Assembly: GCF_004000255.1 (NCBI RefSeq) | Contig: NZ_RCIQ01000021.1 | Span: 1 to 64,000 of the forward strand | DNA from: Nioella ostreopsis | GTDB lineage: Bacteria > Pseudomonadota > Alphaproteobacteria > Rhodobacterales > Rhodobacteraceae | DNA length: 64,000 nt | Direction: 5' to 3' | In this document: one piece after another, positions 62,344-64,000 of the stretch | How the letters are laid out: each line of letters starts with the position of its first letter | Numbering within the stretch: position 1 is the stretch's first letter | Made by a program: the position numbers and the translations under genes | The notes under the pieces: generated by a model | Told to the model about the DNA's origin: nothing | Database searches by the model: none | Seen by the model: the letters and a program-made list of their open reading frames with translations, nothing else

Positions 62344-62744
62344 GGGGCAATCTCCTCTCCGGTTTCCCAGCCGACATAGCAGGGCACGCCATCGTCGCTG
62401 CGGTAATAATCGCCCTTGTCGGCGTAAAAGATATGCCGCTGCAGCCGCAGCCCTGTCGGCGCGTCCATCGATCCGGCCGAGACATAGATGATGCCGTCGA
62501 ACTGTTCCCAGAACAGGTAACTGCCGCAGGTGGCGCAGAAGCCCCGCCGCGCCTTGCCTGGGGTGGAGTCATACCAGCGCGGGGTGCCTTCGATGGTGAT
62601 TGCGTCCCATGGAACGGGCGCTGCGGCGCTGAAATGCCCGGTCACCTTGCGGCACTGGCTGCAATGGCAGCCGGAAACGCCCTCGGGGATCTCGCCTTCG
62701 ATCCGGTAGCGGATCGCCCCGCACAGGCAGCTTCCGGTGATCAT
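62340..62744 (-). CDS. GFA-family zinc protein (first copy)
   Basis: A 134-residue protein with the same zinc-cysteine layout (SCLCGA, CHCSQCRK, FCATCG) and clearly paralogous to the next gene. Both have the closing segment IF(C/Y)ADKGDYY. The two are expressed as a coupled pair between aroA and cmk, genes that are often next to each other in this group. Confidence 0.87.
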   Translation of the reverse strand: MITGSCLCGAIRYRIEGEIPEGVSGCHCSQCRKVTGHFSAAAPVPWDAITIEGTPRWYDSTPGKARRGFCATCGSYLFWEQFDGIIYVSAGSMDAPTGLRLQRHIFYADKGDYYRSDDGVPCYVGWETGEEIAP

Positions 62745-62818
62745 ATGCGCCCCCTCCGGCTGTTTCGGGGGAAGAAGACCATGGTCCCCTGCCCCCTGTC
62801 CTGCCGGAAAGCGACACC

Positions 62819-64000
62819 TTATGCGCCGGTCCGCTCCAGCGAGGCACCGAGGGATGCCATCAGCGGCTCGAAGATCGGGAAGCTTGTCACGATGGGGCTC
62901 GCGTCATCCACCCGCACAGGGTTCTGCGCCGCCATGCCGAGGCAGAGGAAGGACATGGCGATGCGATGGTCGAGATGGCTCTCGGTCAGCCCGCCGCCCG
63001 GCACAGTGCCCGCGCCTTTGCCGGTCACGATCCACCAGTCGGGGCCGTCCTCGACCTCCACGCCATTGGCGCGCAGCCCGGTGGCCATGGCGTCGATCCG
63101 GTCGCTTTCCTTGACGCGCAGCTCCTTCACGCCGCGCATGACGGTCTGGCCAGTCGCATTGGCCGCGACCACCGACAGGATCGGGTATTCGTCGATCATG
63201 CTCGCCGCGCGTGCGGGCGGCACCTCGATACCCTTCATGTCGGGGGAATATTTCGCGCGCAGATCGGCGACGGGTTCGCCTCCCTCCTCGCGCATGTTTT
63301 CGAATGTCAGATCCGCGCCCATCTCCTGCAGGGTGTAGAAGAGCCCCGCGCGGGTGGGGTTGAGGCCGATATTGGGGACCAGAACGTCCGATCCCGGCAC
63401 AATGAGCGCCGCACAGACCGGGAAGGCCGCCGAGGACGGATCGCGCGGTACGGTGATGGCCTGCGGTTGCAGCTCCGGCTGGCCGGTCAAGGTGATGATC
63501 CGGCCCTCGTCCGTGTCCTCCACGGTGATCTCGGCCCCGAAGCCCGCCAACATCCGTTCGGTGTGGTCGCGGGTGGCCTCCTGCTCGATCACCACGGTTT
63601 CGCCGGGGGCATTCAGCCCCGCCAGCAGCACGGCGGATTTTACCTGCGCGCTTGGCACCGGTACCGTGTAGCGCACCGGAACAGGCTCCGCCGCGCCTAC
63701 CAGCGTCATCGGCAACCGCCCGCCCGCGCGCCCGACCGACTGGCAGCCAAAGAGCGCCAGCGGGTCGGTGACCCGTGCCATGGGGCGTTTGTTGAGGCTT
63801 GCGTCGCCAGTGAAGGTCACGGTGATCGGACAGGTCGCCATCGACCCCATGATCAGCCGCACCCCAGTGCCGGAATTGCCGCAGTCGATGACAGTGTCAG
63901 GTTCCGCAAAGCCGCCAACACCCACGCCGTGGACGCGCCATTCGCCCTCGCCCACACGCTCCACATCGGCGCCAAAGGCCTTCATCGCCTTGGCGGTGTC
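62819..64000 (-). CDS. aroA: EPSP synthase (5' end outside the window)
   Basis: The last 393 codons of 3-phosphoshikimate 1-carboxyvinyltransferase, the sixth shikimate-pathway step. Recognised by [49 protein letters not shown] and the ending [23 protein letters not shown]...[12 protein letters not shown]. The frame runs off the right edge ([16 protein letters not shown]), so the start is not seen; about 50-60 residues are missing. The [10 protein letters not shown] segment has Ala where glyphosate contact is usual, as in class II enzymes. Confidence 0.95.
   Translation of the reverse strand, partial: DTAKAMKAFGADVERVGEGEWRVHGVGVGGFAEPDTVIDCGNSGTGVRLIMGSMATCPITVTFTGDASLNKRPMARVTDPLALFGCQSVGRAGGRLPMTLVGAAEPVPVRYTVPVPSAQVKSAVLLAGLNAPGETVVIEQEATRDHTERMLAGFGAEITVEDTDEGRIITLTGQPELQPQAITVPRDPSSAAFPVCAALIVPGSDVLVPNIGLNPTRAGLFYTLQEMGADLTFENMREEGGEPVADLRAKYSPDMKGIEVPPARAASMIDEYPILSVVAANATGQTVMRGVKELRVKESDRIDAMATGLRANGVEVEDGPDWWIVTGKGAGTVPGGGLTESHLDHRIAMSFLCLGMAAQNPVRVDDASPIVTSFPIFEPLMASLGASLERTGA

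Overview
The window is a high-GC chromosomal segment of an alphaproteobacterium, almost certainly Rhodobacteraceae (Roseobacter/Rhodobacter lineage). The evidence is gene order and family choice: chvI-chvG-hprK-rapZ-EIIA(Man)-ptsH divergent from an ATP-type pckA, the run aroA..cmk..rpsA-ihfB-lapA-trpF..trpB, etfB-etfA next to 3-hydroxybutyryl-CoA dehydrogenase, rplY near pth, and several families typical of that group. No phage, IS element, integrase or CRISPR array was seen. Apart from the edges (5' end of tuf at 1-25, 5'-truncated aroA at 62819-64000) the genes look intact, and most are packed into operons with ATGA or TGATG overlaps.

Layout. 1-10600: tuf start, a lipoprotein, parC, an SDR, HIG1 protein + PduO adenosyltransferase, a VOC/GyrI/AraC-GyrI operon, etfBA, a DUF6473-like gene and hbd. 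10600-18000: an acyltransferase, the nitrogen/carbon PTS branch with HPr kinase and RapZ, the ChvG/ChvI two-component system, pckA. 18000-25400: a TauD-like dioxygenase with a TauE/SafE exporter, a secreted unknown, dnaE, a DUF6544 protein. 25700-35930: xdhABC (xanthine dehydrogenase and its maturation factor) followed on the same strand by a BMP-type nucleoside/purine ABC transporter whose operon also carries a voltage-sensor potassium channel. 35900-47000: redox enzymes, small conserved unknowns, an EF-hand protein, a dimethylglycine/sarcosine dehydrogenase-type flavoprotein, a 2-hydroxyacid dehydrogenase, an MFS exporter. 47100-52700: rplY, FkbM methyltransferase, pth, a serine hydrolase, DUF2237, and a three-gene set made of two secreted PepSY-like proteins with long Asp-rich tails plus a membrane-anchored LuxR-type regulator. 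52900-64000: SPFH protein, a tRNA with a GUA anticodon, trpB, trpF, lapA, ihfB, rpsA, an aldo/keto reductase, cmk, two GFA proteins, aroA.

How genes work together: XdhABC oxidises hypoxanthine/xanthine, and the following ABC system probably imports nucleosides or purine bases for it. ETF and HBD serve acyl-CoA oxidation. HprK, HPr and EIIA form a regulatory phosphotransfer chain co-transcribed with ChvG/ChvI and facing pckA, tying envelope/acid sensing and carbon status to gluconeogenesis. The items I find most unusual are the PepSY/poly-Asp/LuxR set (50974-52684), clusters of perfect palindromes with a TTC-GAA tip shared between 17969-18061 and 56122-56213, a class I tRNA with a tyrosine anticodon (54444-54519), and the potassium channel inside the purine ABC operon (34041-34802).
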